A DNA stretch of 64,000 nucleotides. It comes from Volucribacter psittacicida (GTDB lineage Bacteria; Pseudomonadota; Gammaproteobacteria; Enterobacterales; Pasteurellaceae). Made by a program: the position numbers and the translations under genes. Numbering within the stretch: the first letter of the stretch is position 1; the number at the start of each line of letters is the position of its first letter. Shown one piece after another: positions 10,710 through 19,303 of the stretch. A model generated the notes under the pieces. It made no database searches, was not told the origin of the DNA, and worked only from the letters and a program-made list of their open reading frames with translations. The stretch is from positions 531,744 to 595,743 of the forward strand of contig NZ_SMFT01000002.1 of the NCBI RefSeq assembly GCF_004339025.1, written 5' to 3'.

Positions 10710-11991
10710 ATTGTCCCCCTATGTATTTTGCCACAGATAACGCTGTGGCTATGGCTACTCCTGAGCCACAACCTAATTGGATAGGGTTATATCCGCCAAT
10801 CACATTACCTGCTGCAAATAAATTTTCTAAAAACTGACCGCCCTTTTGTACCTGACAATGTTGATTAATGATGACACCTGTAGCTTGGTAAGGCTGTGGT
10901 TGGCTAAAACGAGAGGTCGTCCAAGATAAGCGTTCGTTGGCAATAAAATCTTGAGTTTGGTAAATATCAGCACCAAAAACGGGTTCATAAATACGATCAA
11001 AATCGGCAATAAGCCCATTACTGAAAAAACTGCCTGTGGCTAAGACAAAATGTTTGGCAGAAATGGCTACATCTTGATGAATTTGGGTATAGATTTTACT
11101 GACATAATGCCCTTTAAACTCGGCATACAACGCTCTATCGCCATTCATCATTAAGCCGCCAAGTTGTTCAAAATGTTGGCGTAATTGTTTATGTTGGCGA
11201 ATACCCAACAAAGAGGGAGGCAGTGTTGGAAGTTCAAATAATGCCAGTCCTGTGGCTTCACACAAGAGATTAAAAAATTCTTGGCTTTCCAAACCAAAAC
11301 AGGCTGGTAAAAAGACGGCTTTTGCCCCTTGTGCCGATTGTTTAATTTCACGCACTAAATCGCCAAAAGCCAATTTATGCTCTAATAATTGGGCAATATT
11401 AACACTACGAAACTCGCGCGACTGTTGGCGAAGTTGATCCAATTCTGGGATATGTAAATAGCCTGTACGCAATGTGCAATGGGCAAAAGCCGATTGCTGT
11501 TTAAGATTATCCGCTAACATTTGCGGTTGGAAATCGTGGTATCCTTCTATGCCCAATACGGCAATATCGTCATAAGCAAAAGGTTCGCTAGCTTGTACGG
11601 TAGGTACGCTATTTGGCGATAACCAGGTGGCACGCAATCCTCCTAATGGGGTAACACGATAATGGTTTTGCTTGGTTGAACCAATGAGATTTAACTCAAG
11701 CGAACGAGCAAGTTGTTCAAAAACTTGTAATTGAGCTAATACTTGCTCTTTCCCCAATAAAACATAAGGATGTTGTGGGACTTGTTGAGCTAGTTGCTCA
11801 AAAGTACGGTCAAAAGATAAACTTTTTTTTCCATCAGGTAAACAGGCTAATAAATCTAATGATCCTGAAGAAAAATCAATGCCCGCTTGCCCATTATTGA
11901 TAATGGCACAGCGTTGCCCTTGTTGCTGTAATTGTATGCCACAAGTAAGCCCCGCTAATCCGCCTCCGATAATCACGACATCAAAATTCAT
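10699..11991 (-). CDS. glpB: Anaerobic glycerol-3-phosphate dehydrogenase subunit B
   Basis: A flavoprotein subunit of 430 aa using the ATG at 11991, which begins [21 protein letters not shown], the FAD-binding dinucleotide fold. The C-terminus carries a second FAD-contact block [20 protein letters not shown]. The chosen start follows GGGACAG and overlaps the last codons of glpA. An upstream extension to 12039 would sit entirely inside glpA and lacks the family N-terminus. In the complex GlpB links catalytic GlpA to the Fe-S subunit GlpC. Confidence 0.94.
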   Translation of the reverse strand: MNFDVVIIGGGLAGLTCGIQLQQQGQRCAIINNGQAGIDFSSGSLDLLACLPDGKKSLSFDRTFEQLAQQVPQHPYVLLGKEQVLAQLQVFEQLARSLELNLIGSTKQNHYRVTPLGGLRATWLSPNSVPTVQASEPFAYDDIAVLGIEGYHDFQPQMLADNLKQQSAFAHCTLRTGYLHIPELDQLRQQSREFRSVNIAQLLEHKLAFGDLVREIKQSAQGAKAVFLPACFGLESQEFFNLLCEATGLALFELPTLPPSLLGIRQHKQLRQHFEQLGGLMMNGDRALYAEFKGHYVSKIYTQIHQDVAISAKHFVLATGSFFSNGLIADFDRIYEPVFGADIYQTQDFIANERLSWTTSRFSQPQPYQATGVIINQHCQVQKGGQFLENLFAAGNVIGGYNPIQLGCGSGVAIATALSVAKYIGGQYEH

Positions 11992-13663
11992 TGCTATCTG
12001 TCCCTTTTTGCGCTTGGTCATCAAGCGGTTGAACATCATTTAATCCTAATAAACTGTAATACACCCAGCTTGTAAACTCTGCTTCACGCATAGCTTCCCC
12101 CCAAGCAATAGGCTCAATACCACGCCAGCGTTCCTCCATAAAAGCCGCTAATTGTGTGGTAGATTGGCGTGGTGTGGCGACTTGAAACCTTGCCATTAAA
12201 CCTGCGGCACGACAAGCACAAAGCTCCGCTTGGCAAGTTCCCATTCCCACTCGGGTACGGCGGCGTAAATCCACTAAATTATTCACATTAAGCTCATCAA
12301 CGGCATAACGCACTTCTCCTGCGGTTACTGCCTCACATTCACAGACTAAACTGCGATCTAGCCGATCTTTAGCCAATAATCGTGCGGCTCTTGAACCATG
12401 ACGATAAACCGCAGAAATGCGAATAGGGTTAGGTAATGAAATCACTTTACGATGGGTATCTTCTGCACTTTCATTTGATCCCGGTAAAGGGCGGTGTGCG
12501 GTTTCACAAGATTTATGATGATTTAATTTTTGACAAACTAAATCTGTTGTCCATTCTGCCATTAAGCGATAGGTCATTAATTTCCCACCTGTGATGGTAA
12601 TAAATCCCTCTAACCCATCACGTTGAGCGTGATCGAGCAAGACAATACCTCGGCTTACATTACGCCCAGAAGGATCATCATCTGTCGCCACTAACGGACG
12701 CACCCCTGCATAAGCACGTAACACCCGAGTATGGCGTAAACTCGGTGCTAATTTTTCGCCCTCTCGGAATAGAATATCTACCTCTTCAGGGGTCACTTCC
12801 ATATTATCAATTTGATCATAAGGAATTCGGCTTGATGTTGTACCAATAACACAAATGGTATCACCCGGTACTAATATATCCGCATCGGCAGGCTTACGGC
12901 AACGATTAATCACTAAATTATTAATGCGATGCCCCATAATGAGCAATGCCCCTTTGGCTGGGAACATTTTGACTTTTAACTCCGCATATTCCGCAATACC
13001 TTGTCCCCAAATTCCTCCAGCATTGACAACCACAGGTGCAAACATTTGTCGCTGAATATTATGTTTATGATCATAAACCTCAACCCCAATGACTCGCCCA
13101 CCTTCACGAATTAAGCCTTTTACTTCACAATAAGTAAATATCTGTGCGCCATTTTCTTTGGCATCAAGCATATTCGCCGCGGTTAAACGAAAAGGATCAA
13201 CCGTACCATCAGGTACAACAACCGCCCCAATCAAACTAGGATTAACTGAAGGTTCTAATCTTTTGGCTAAGTCAGGTTCAATCGCTACCGCTTCTATGCC
13301 AGAAGCCTCACAGCTTTGTAAAAAGGTTTTTTGATAAGCAAGGTCATCTTCAGGTAAGGTAATAAACAAGCCTTTTGAATCCTCAATACAATGGCGAGCA
13401 ATATGTTTAAGGATTTTATTTTCTTCAATACATTCTCTGGCTGATTCTTGATCATTGACGGCATAACGTGCCCCACTATGTAATAATCCGTGATTTCGCC
13501 CCGTTGCTCCCGTAGCAATATCACGCCGCTCAAGCAAAATACAACTTAATCCTCGCAAAGCACAATCACGTGCAACTCCAGCGCCTGTCGCACCACCACC
13601 AATAATAATCACATCGGTTTGCATACGCATATTAGCCTGCAAATTTGTCGCTAATTGCATCAT
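11981..13663 (-). CDS. glpA: Anaerobic glycerol-3-phosphate dehydrogenase subunit A
   Basis: The catalytic FAD subunit (560 aa) that oxidises sn-glycerol-3-phosphate to dihydroxyacetone phosphate under anaerobic conditions. It starts with [21 protein letters not shown] and contains [14 protein letters not shown] and [10 protein letters not shown]. The C-terminal BFD-like domain has the cysteine set [15 protein letters not shown] ... [14 protein letters not shown] expected for an Fe-S site. GGGGAT precedes two adjacent ATGs (13663/13660). First gene of glpABC; it ends inside the start region of glpB. Confidence 0.96.
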   Translation of the reverse strand: MMQLATNLQANMRMQTDVIIIGGGATGAGVARDCALRGLSCILLERRDIATGATGRNHGLLHSGARYAVNDQESARECIEENKILKHIARHCIEDSKGLFITLPEDDLAYQKTFLQSCEASGIEAVAIEPDLAKRLEPSVNPSLIGAVVVPDGTVDPFRLTAANMLDAKENGAQIFTYCEVKGLIREGGRVIGVEVYDHKHNIQRQMFAPVVVNAGGIWGQGIAEYAELKVKMFPAKGALLIMGHRINNLVINRCRKPADADILVPGDTICVIGTTSSRIPYDQIDNMEVTPEEVDILFREGEKLAPSLRHTRVLRAYAGVRPLVATDDDPSGRNVSRGIVLLDHAQRDGLEGFITITGGKLMTYRLMAEWTTDLVCQKLNHHKSCETAHRPLPGSNESAEDTHRKVISLPNPIRISAVYRHGSRAARLLAKDRLDRSLVCECEAVTAGEVRYAVDELNVNNLVDLRRRTRVGMGTCQAELCACRAAGLMARFQVATPRQSTTQLAAFMEERWRGIEPIAWGEAMREAEFTSWVYYSLLGLNDVQPLDDQAQKGTDSNEF

Positions 13664-13688
13664 AGTATCCCCACAAAACCTAATAAAA

Positions 13689-13702
13689 ATTCGTTTACGA
13701 AT
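13689..13702. promoter_or_regulatory. Candidate GlpR operator of glpABC
   Basis: ATTCGTTTACGAAT is a perfect inverted repeat (ATTCGT/ACGAAT) centred about 32 bp upstream of the glpA start. Its TTCG...CGAA core resembles E. coli GlpR operators. The cognate repressor glpR is encoded at 60969-61733 in this window. Confidence 0.45.
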
Positions 13703-13759
13703 AAATTGTTATTATTTTAGCAGAAATAATCAGTATTTATGAGCGAAAAAGAACAAAAT

Positions 13760-13775
13760 TGCTAACTCGATCACA
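13760..13775. promoter_or_regulatory. Candidate CRP site upstream of glpABC
   Basis: TGCTAACTCGATCACA agrees with the CRP consensus at 12 of 16 positions, including a perfect GATCACA right half. It lies about 100 bp upstream of glpA, a usual place for catabolite activation of glycerol-phosphate genes. Confidence 0.45.
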
Positions 13776-13801
13776 TTTTAAGTAGTGTTTGTGGTATTTT
13801 T

Positions 13802-13906
13802 ATAGTCGTTTCAATTAAAAATGGAGATAAGGCGGTATATTGAAATCAGTACAAGTAGTACGGCGAGATGTAACAAGGCTGTATCATTTTAAAGTGGGAC
13901 GACTAT
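13802..13906 (+). repeat. MITE-like repeat, copy C
   Basis: A diverged 105-bp copy in the 403-bp gap between glpA and ggt. It starts ATAGTCGTTTCAATTAAAAA and ends TTTAAAGTGGGACGACTAT, in the same orientation as copy B. The ends are flanked by T/A as TATAG...CTATA, compatible with a TA target duplication. A further end-like GGACTATAAT follows directly. The rest of the gap holds the candidate glpA regulatory sites and the AT-rich ggt upstream region. Confidence 0.83.
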
Positions 13907-14066
13907 AGTAGGACTATAATAAACCTTTCTTTATCACACTACTCCTCCTTAATATAACCAAAAAGATTAATTCGGAATGAAATATTATTTGTTCTTTATA
14001 AATAAATTATGATATTTATCTTTTTCAACCATAACATCATCTTATTGCCAATAAGGAAAAGAAAAT

Positions 14067-15839
14067 ATGCTACAACACATTAATAAAACCCTAAAAATCA
14101 GTTTATTAAGCTGTTCTTTATTGTTTGCTTTGCCTGTATCCAGTAACGAAACAAATACACAAGCACCGCTTTCTTTAGTTCAACAAGCTGCCGCTCGTTA
14201 TGACAGTAGTAAAGATATTTTTCACCCTATTTATGCGACACAAGGAATGGTTGCCTCTGAACAAGAATTAGCCACACAAATTGGTGTGGATATTTTGCAA
14301 CAAGGGGGAAACGCCGTTGATGCCGCCGTCGCAGTAGGTTTTGCTCTAGCAGTGGTATTACCTAATGCAGGTAATATTGGTGGCGGTGGTTTTATGGTTT
14401 TACATGATGCTAAAACAGGCGAAAACATTACCATTGACTTCCGAGAAACTGCTCCTTTAAAAGCCAGTAAAAATATGTATTTAGATGACAACGGACAGAT
14501 AATTGAAGGCAAATCTATTCTTACTCATTCTGCCGTTGGTGTGCCGGGAACAGTTGCAGGTTTAGAATTAGCATTAAAAAAATGGGGAAGTTTATCTTTA
14601 CCACAAGTAATGGCACCTGCTATTAAGCTGGCTCAAGAGGGCTTTATCGTAAGCTCCACTTTAGCCAAGCAATTAAAACGAGAACAAGATACCTTAGGAA
14701 AATGGGAAGCGACCCGAGCGATCTTTTTTAAAAATGGAGAAACCTTAAAAGCTGGCGATCTCCTTATTCAACAAGATCTTGCTCATTCCCTTAACCTTAT
14801 TGCGGAACAGGGTTCAAAGGCTTTTTATCAGGGAGAAATTGCAGAAAAAATTGTCGCTGAAATGAAAAAACATGGTGGCTTAATAAGTATGCAAGATATG
14901 CAACAATACCAAGCCATTGAACGACAACCTATTGTGGGCGATTATCGAGGTTATAAAATTATCACAATGCCACCACCAAGCTCTGGCGGTGTACATTTAG
15001 TACAAATATTTAATATGTTAGAAAACTATCCCTTAGATCAATATGGGGCAAATAGTGCCAAAACAATCCATTATTTAGCAGAAACAATGAAGTTAGCCTA
15101 TGCTGATCGTTCAGAGTTTTTAGGCGATCCTGATTTTGTCAATATTCCTATAGCTGGTTTAATCAATAAACAATATGCTAAACAATTGATTGAGCAAATT
15201 GATGAACAAAAGGCTCGTCCTGCCAAAGACATTAAACCTGGCAATCCTCAACCTTTTGAAAGCGATCAAACCACACATTACTCAGTCATGGATAAACAAG
15301 GTAATGCGGTAGCGGTAACCTATACCTTAAACCTCAATTTTGGCAGTGGTATCGTTGCGGAAGGCACAGGGATTTTACTCAATAATGAAATGGACGACTT
15401 TTCGGCTAAGCCTGGTGTCGCAAACACTTTTGGCTTGATTGGTGGAGAAGCCAATGCCATTGCCCCGAAAAAACGCCCTCTCTCTTCAATGACTCCAACT
15501 ATTGTGCTAAAAGATAATAAACCTTGGTTAGTTACAGGTAGCCCAGGCGGAGCAAGAATTATTACCACAGTTTTGCAAAGTATTTCTAATGTGATTGATC
15601 ATGGTATGAATCCTGCTGAAGCAATAGTTACTTCAAGAGTACATCATCAATGGTTACCCGATGAATTAAGAATTGAAGAAGGTATTAGTGTAGATACCTT
15701 GAAAATCCTACAAGAAAAAGGACATCGCATTCAATTAAAAGCACCTATGGGGCGTGTGCAAATTATCCAAGCTGAACAAGAGGGATTTTACGGTTATTCT
15801 GATCCTCGTAATCCGGATGGTAAAACCTTAGGTTTTTAA
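14067..15839 (+). CDS. ggt: Gamma-glutamyltransferase (periplasmic, self-processing)
   Basis: A 590-aa precursor with a signal peptide (about residues 1-27, a hydrophobic core LLSCSLLFALPVSS after basic residues). It cleaves the gamma-glutamyl bond of glutathione and similar peptides. The family blocks GGNAVDAAVAVGFALAVVLP and GNIGGGGFMV are present. The autoprocessing site is TTHYSVMD, the nucleophile being about Thr402, which becomes the N-terminus of the small subunit. PLSSMTPT and GSPGGARI complete the active site. A 7-bp perfect inverted repeat (CTTATTG/CAATAAG, 14041-14055) overlaps the Shine-Dalgarno AAGGA, so initiation may be modulated by structure. Confidence 0.95.
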   Translation: MLQHINKTLKISLLSCSLLFALPVSSNETNTQAPLSLVQQAAARYDSSKDIFHPIYATQGMVASEQELATQIGVDILQQGGNAVDAAVAVGFALAVVLPNAGNIGGGGFMVLHDAKTGENITIDFRETAPLKASKNMYLDDNGQIIEGKSILTHSAVGVPGTVAGLELALKKWGSLSLPQVMAPAIKLAQEGFIVSSTLAKQLKREQDTLGKWEATRAIFFKNGETLKAGDLLIQQDLAHSLNLIAEQGSKAFYQGEIAEKIVAEMKKHGGLISMQDMQQYQAIERQPIVGDYRGYKIITMPPPSSGGVHLVQIFNMLENYPLDQYGANSAKTIHYLAETMKLAYADRSEFLGDPDFVNIPIAGLINKQYAKQLIEQIDEQKARPAKDIKPGNPQPFESDQTTHYSVMDKQGNAVAVTYTLNLNFGSGIVAEGTGILLNNEMDDFSAKPGVANTFGLIGGEANAIAPKKRPLSSMTPTIVLKDNKPWLVTGSPGGARIITTVLQSISNVIDHGMNPAEAIVTSRVHHQWLPDELRIEEGISVDTLKILQEKGHRIQLKAPMGRVQIIQAEQEGFYGYSDPRNPDGKTLGF

Positions 15840-15850
15840 TTTTATCTAAA

Positions 15851-15887
15851 AAAGAACCTGGTATTTTACAATACTAGGTTCTTTTTG
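15851..15887 (+). terminator. Terminator of ggt
   Basis: Long stem AAAGAACCTGGTATT / AATACTAGGTTCTTT (one G-T pair) with a short loop, followed by T residues, beginning 11 nt after the ggt stop. Confidence 0.88.
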
Positions 15888-15901
15888 TTTATAGCTATTT
15901 T

Positions 15902-15940
15902 GTATACCGACTTGTTTTATTTTAAATTGAAAGGACTATA
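15902..15940 (-). repeat. Truncated MITE-like repeat, copy E
   Basis: Only one end is present. The right end of copy A is matched through CTTGTTTTATTTTAAATTGA, and the terminal bases have changed to AAGGACTATA. The other end is missing. It abuts the ggt terminator on one side and a parA fragment on the other, so it may mark a deletion endpoint. Confidence 0.7.
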
Positions 15941-16128
15941 CCAAAATTAGATTGTTCAGCAATATGATAATAAGATGAAATAGTGGGTTGAGTATCAGTA
16001 TCTATCATCAGGGTTTTGATACCATGATCTGCACAAAATGCCCCGATATTTGCAACATTAGTTGATTTAGTTACGCCACCTTTTGTGGACATAACAGTAA
16101 CAATGAAAGGATTTATTTGATTTTGCAT
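15922..16128 (-). pseudogene. ParA/Soj N-terminal remnant (likely relic of a tRNA-Leu integrative element)
   Basis: A 68-aa ORF starting MQNQINPFIVTVMSTKGG, with a ParA-type deviant Walker A (KGGVTKST, about residues 16-23) and LMIDTDTQPT (Walker A' region). ParA proteins have about 250-300 aa, so roughly three quarters is missing. The last residues (IVLSI) and the stop codon come from the truncated MITE copy E. It lies outside the prophage att repeat and points away from it. ICEHin1056-type elements, known to use tRNA-Leu in Haemophilus, carry a ParA gene at one end. A decayed ICE is therefore the likely origin; this is inference. Confidence 0.7.
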
Positions 16129-16298
16129 AACAAATTCTCGCTATAAAAATTAATCGAAAATTTGTCCTACAAGATAACTATATAATAACTACTTTAGTAA
16201 AGTCACGGATTTTAATATGATTAAAATTCTTGTTTAGGCTTGGGTACCATAAAGCTAAATAAGTAGCTCTATTGATACGCTTTATGATGTGCGTATAG

Positions 16299-16357
16299 AT
16301 GGTGCCCGAGGGCGGACTTGAACCGCCACAGCTCGAAAGCCGAGGGATTTTAAATCC
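16299..16357. repeat. Left attachment-site repeat (partial tRNA-Leu copy)
   Basis: 59 bases identical to 48188-48246, covering the encoded CCA end, acceptor 3' strand, T arm, variable arm and anticodon stem-loop of tRNA-Leu(UAA) on the minus strand. The match ends at TAAATCC, just past the anticodon, and the 5' half of the tRNA is absent here. It marks the left end of the prophage. Confidence 0.93.
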
Positions 16358-16374
16358 TAAAATAACAAGTTATA

Positions 16375-16455
16375 AATCAATTAGTTATTGTTATTTAAAG
16401 AAATTTAATAGACAATCTTGGACTAATAAAGACGAATAGAAAGAATAACAGCCAC
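16375..16455. promoter_or_regulatory. attP arm next to int: IHF-type site and one integrase arm-type motif
   Basis: AATCAATTAGTTA (16375-16387) is a full match to the IHF consensus WATCAANNNNTTR. ACAGCCAC (16448-16455) is the same octamer that is repeated five times on the other side of the core (47989-48073). Core, bend site and arm site are the parts a lambda-type intasome needs. The rest of the 367-bp gap 16129-16495 holds the left att repeat and AT-rich sequence in which I see no gene. Confidence 0.5.
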
Positions 16456-16495
16456 CTGAATTTGCGGTTAAAGTACAAGGGATTAAATCCCTTTT

Positions 16496-17527
16496 TTAGT
16501 CGTCATCTAGGTTATTTAGTGGGTTTAGTGTTACAGCGGTTTCTAAATGTGATGGGGCGAAGTGAGCATATCGCATAGTCATTTCAATAGTGGAATGTCC
16601 TAGAATATCTTTCAACACCAAAATATTTCCCCCGTTCATCATAAAATGGCTTGCAAAGGTATGGCGTAAGACGTGGGTTAATTGTCCTTTGGGTAAGTCA
16701 ATATTTGCCCGTTTAATTGCATTTTCAAAAGATTCATAAGCATCATTAAATAAACGCCCTCTTTTTTTCGGCAAAAGGTCGTAAAGCTCTTTGCTAATAG
16801 GGATTGTTCTATTTTTCTTAGATTTTGTGTTGGTATAAGTGATTTTATAAGGCATTATTTGCGATTGGCGTAATTGTTCCGCCTCGCTCCACCTTGCCCC
16901 AGTGGCAAGGCAAATACGAGTGATTAAGCCTAAATCAGGGTTTCTTGAGTTGTCGCATTCCTCTAACAATCGCTTTATATCATCAGAATATAAAAAAGCG
17001 AGTTCGGTTTCTGTTTCTTTAAATTGTCTAATACCTTGTAAAGGGTTTTCACCCGTCCATTTACCCAGATATTTTAATTCGTTAAATACCGCACGCAGAT
17101 AGGAATGTTCACGATTAACTGTAGCCTCTTTAGGAGGGCGTTTTGGATTAGCGGAAAACTTGCCAGCAAGTCGTAATTTACGATATTCGGCAAAGTCTTC
17201 CGTAGTAAATTTATTAGCAGGCGGATCGCCTAAGTTTTTGCATAGATTTTCTAATTTAGCTAATCGTGCCTCACCATCAGATAAGGTTTGCCCATGTAAT
17301 TCGTACCACTCTTGAACAAAATAGCTTAATGCTGGCGACTCTTGTTGAAATTCTTTGCCAGTAATATTTGAAATAATAGTTGAATAGTTATCTACTGGTG
17401 CTTGGTTTTCATTATAAAAGCGTAATGCCTCGCCTTTGGTTAAGAACCATTTGCGAACACGTTTACCGTTTTTATAAAATTCAGCTAACCATTTGCCATT
17501 TTTGGTGTTATCTTTGCGGACTGCCAT
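16496..17527 (-). CDS. int: Prophage tyrosine-recombinase integrase (HP1 Int family)
   Basis: A 343-aa integrase that recombines attP with the tRNA-Leu gene. The catalytic set is complete: Arg212 (ATGARWSEAE), His285 and Arg288 (THVLRHTF), His311 (LGHSTIEM) and Tyr320 (MRYAHF). These sit five residues after the known HP1 Int positions (R207, H280, R283, H306, Y315). The N-terminal arm-binding region starts MAVRKDNTKNGKWLAEFYKNG, again HP1-like. The gene is next to the left att site and reads toward it. It is the last gene of the leftward lysogeny transcript. Confidence 0.97.
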   Translation of the reverse strand: MAVRKDNTKNGKWLAEFYKNGKRVRKWFLTKGEALRFYNENQAPVDNYSTIISNITGKEFQQESPALSYFVQEWYELHGQTLSDGEARLAKLENLCKNLGDPPANKFTTEDFAEYRKLRLAGKFSANPKRPPKEATVNREHSYLRAVFNELKYLGKWTGENPLQGIRQFKETETELAFLYSDDIKRLLEECDNSRNPDLGLITRICLATGARWSEAEQLRQSQIMPYKITYTNTKSKKNRTIPISKELYDLLPKKRGRLFNDAYESFENAIKRANIDLPKGQLTHVLRHTFASHFMMNGGNILVLKDILGHSTIEMTMRYAHFAPSHLETAVTLNPLNNLDDD

Positions 17528-17535
17528 ATTAATTT

Positions 17536-18381
17536 CTATATGCTATGAGAGATCACTTTATCTACTTCCTCTTGAAATTTATCAATATAATCTTTAATTA
17601 TTTTTTTATATAAACATAAAGAAACCTCCATATTAAATGGTTCATCATTTTCATTATAAAAAACAAAATATGCTTTATTATTAATAACTTCTAGCTTATT
17701 CTTATCATTTTTAATTATATATCTATAAAACCTTGAGTTTTTTGCAGTTTCAGAGTAATATCCATTCTCAAGTAAAAATATCTCAACGGGAATACTACGC
17801 ATGCTGTATAAAATATTATCTTTGCATTTTTCATAATATTCTCTAAATTTTTTGTCAATTTCTTCTTTATTATATATATCCTTAAAATCATTAAATTCTT
17901 TAGCTAAAGAAAAAATAGAATTATCAAATTCATTATTTTTAGAAAAATAATCTCTATGTGTTTTTAATAAATATAAAAAATTATTAAAATTATTTTCAAT
18001 TCCTAAAAGAAACTTATTATGCATATCCTTTACATAATTAATTTCTGGTGCAATTGAAGGTCTCAGATTGTCCTCAGGTTCCCCTACTTTTAAGAAAAAG
18101 CTACTATATTTATCTTCTTTATGAACATATTCATCGAATCTAATAAATTTAGATAATAGATCATCAAACTCTTTCTTTATACCTAATATTACATTGGGTT
18201 TACTCTGTTTTACCCATGAATCAGAAGTATTATATGCAATCCAAACCAAAAAAACAGTTCCTATAGCCATAACCCAATTAGTAATAAAATTAGATAAACT
18301 AGGAAAATAAATATTTAATAAAACATCAATGATAATAAGGAAAACACTGATTATTACAGCACCAATAATATACTTTTTCAT
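17536..18381 (-). CDS. Unknown prophage accessory protein, two membrane helices plus soluble helical domain
   Basis: A 281-aa protein not recognised as any family. It has two N-terminal membrane segments (about residues 4-24 and 31-50). A long charged, mostly helical domain rich in Lys, Glu, Asn, Phe and Tyr follows, probably cytoplasmic. Base composition is clearly more AT-rich than its neighbours, suggesting recent acquisition. Its ATG overlaps the stop of the YidD-like gene (TAATG), so translation is coupled. Its place between repressor and integrase means expression in the lysogen is likely. A superinfection-exclusion or defence role is a guess from context. Confidence 0.75.
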   Translation of the reverse strand: MKKYIIGAVIISVFLIIIDVLLNIYFPSLSNFITNWVMAIGTVFLVWIAYNTSDSWVKQSKPNVILGIKKEFDDLLSKFIRFDEYVHKEDKYSSFFLKVGEPEDNLRPSIAPEINYVKDMHNKFLLGIENNFNNFLYLLKTHRDYFSKNNEFDNSIFSLAKEFNDFKDIYNKEEIDKKFREYYEKCKDNILYSMRSIPVEIFLLENGYYSETAKNSRFYRYIIKNDKNKLEVINNKAYFVFYNENDEPFNMEVSLCLYKKIIKDYIDKFQEEVDKVISHSI

Positions 18382-18587
18382 TAAGGATAATCCTCACCAC
18401 CATTAGGATATTTACAGCGTTTTAATCGGTTGATTGCCATTTTCCAACCTTTAATAAAACCATATTTAGTTAAAGCTAAAATAGCGTAATTTGAGCAAGT
18501 CGGCTCAAAACGACAGCCCTCACGAATTTTCGTGGGGGCTAATCGTTGGTATAATTTAATAAATTTTATGCTTAGTTTAACTAACAC
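18381..18587 (-). CDS. Phage-borne YidD-family (membrane protein insertion efficiency factor) protein
   Basis: A 68-aa protein with the YidD/DUF37 signature: YQRLAP, then CRFEPTCSNYAILAL (Cys25, Cys31) and NRLKRCKYPNGGEDYP (Cys58). An amphipathic N-terminus precedes it. Chromosomal YidD is encoded between rnpA and yidC and assists YidC-dependent membrane insertion. Here the copy is in a prophage, between a DUF4177-like gene (2 nt upstream) and a two-TM membrane protein gene (overlapping). The start codon is GTG. An obvious hypothesis is that it helps insert the following membrane protein. Confidence 0.85.
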   Translation of the reverse strand: MLVKLSIKFIKLYQRLAPTKIREGCRFEPTCSNYAILALTKYGFIKGWKMAINRLKRCKYPNGGEDYP

Positions 18588-18589
18588 GA

Positions 18590-18823
18590 TTAAACTTCTT
18601 TTCTGAACGTAACAACATTATAAAAAGCCATAGTCATTTTTCCACCAGATAAACAACCTTTTTTTTCCTCTGTAGAAAACTGATCTATTCGGTAAAATTC
18701 CCAACCTTGTTCAGCATATTTATTAACTAAAGTTTCTAAATAATCTGCCGCCGCAGTTTTAATGTTTCTACGATCAGCAATAATATTGGGTGGTACTTGA
18801 ACCATTTTGTATTTATAAGCCAT
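18590..18823 (-). CDS. DUF4177-like small protein
   Basis: A 77-aa protein beginning MAYKYKMVQVPPNI, with a middle segment YLETLVNKYAEQGWEFYRID and a final beta strand YNVVTFRKEV. The pattern of a YKxVQ strand, a helix ending in GWE(F/L), and a closing strand is that of the DUF4177 family, whose function is not known. AAGGA lies upstream of the ATG. It is two bases ahead of the YidD-like gene in the cI-int accessory cassette. Confidence 0.75.
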   Translation of the reverse strand: MAYKYKMVQVPPNIIADRRNIKTAAADYLETLVNKYAEQGWEFYRIDQFSTEEKKGCLSGGKMTMAFYNVVTFRKEV

Positions 18824-18859
18824 TTGATATTTTCCTTATGGTTAGGTTTTAGATAGAAA

Positions 18860-19303
18860 TTATTTACATTGCTCTTTTATCATTTCATTTAGATTTGAAA
18901 AAGATTTTAGCCAACTACCCTTTAATTCATTTAATAGCCTTTCTTTTTCTTTCTTAGTTGGAGCTTTTGCGATACGAACAAAATAATTTGCAATAACACC
19001 AATCCCTACCTTAACATTATTTGCCTCTTCTAGTAGTTCTTGATCAAAAGGAATTGGCGTTTTGATTGGGTATTTTTGTTTGAATTTAGTGTATTTAGGA
19101 TTAAAAAGTTTTACTTTTCTATCTGATAATTGTTTAGGATCGGCTGTTTGTACATTATCAAAGGGGGCTAATAGTTCTGATAATAAAGATTCTCCCTCTG
19201 ATGATATGCCTTTTGCTATTTTGCATTGGTTATCAATACTATTTGCAACAGATACTTGGGCAAATGCCAACAGTATAAATGCGAATACTGTGATTTTTTT
19301 CAT
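18860..19303 (-). CDS. Secreted prophage protein of unknown function
   Basis: A 147-aa protein with a clear Sec signal peptide (residues 1 to about 20, MKKITVFAFILLAFAQVSVANS, cleavage after the Ala-x-Ala-like end). The mature part is helical and charged, with two cysteines (CKIAKG near its start and the terminal EQCK) that could form a disulfide in the periplasm. Its ATG overlaps the cI stop codon (TGATG), so it is translated together with the repressor and expressed in the lysogen. I do not recognise the family. Periplasmic superinfection exclusion is one possibility. Confidence 0.75.
   Translation of the reverse strand: MKKITVFAFILLAFAQVSVANSIDNQCKIAKGISSEGESLLSELLAPFDNVQTADPKQLSDRKVKLFNPKYTKFKQKYPIKTPIPFDQELLEEANNVKVGIGVIANYFVRIAKAPTKKEKERLLNELKGSWLKSFSNLNEMIKEQCK

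Noticed and set aside
10699-11991. Overlaps of glpA/glpB/glpC as frameshifts
   Set aside because: Each gene has complete family ends; the overlaps are normal translational coupling.
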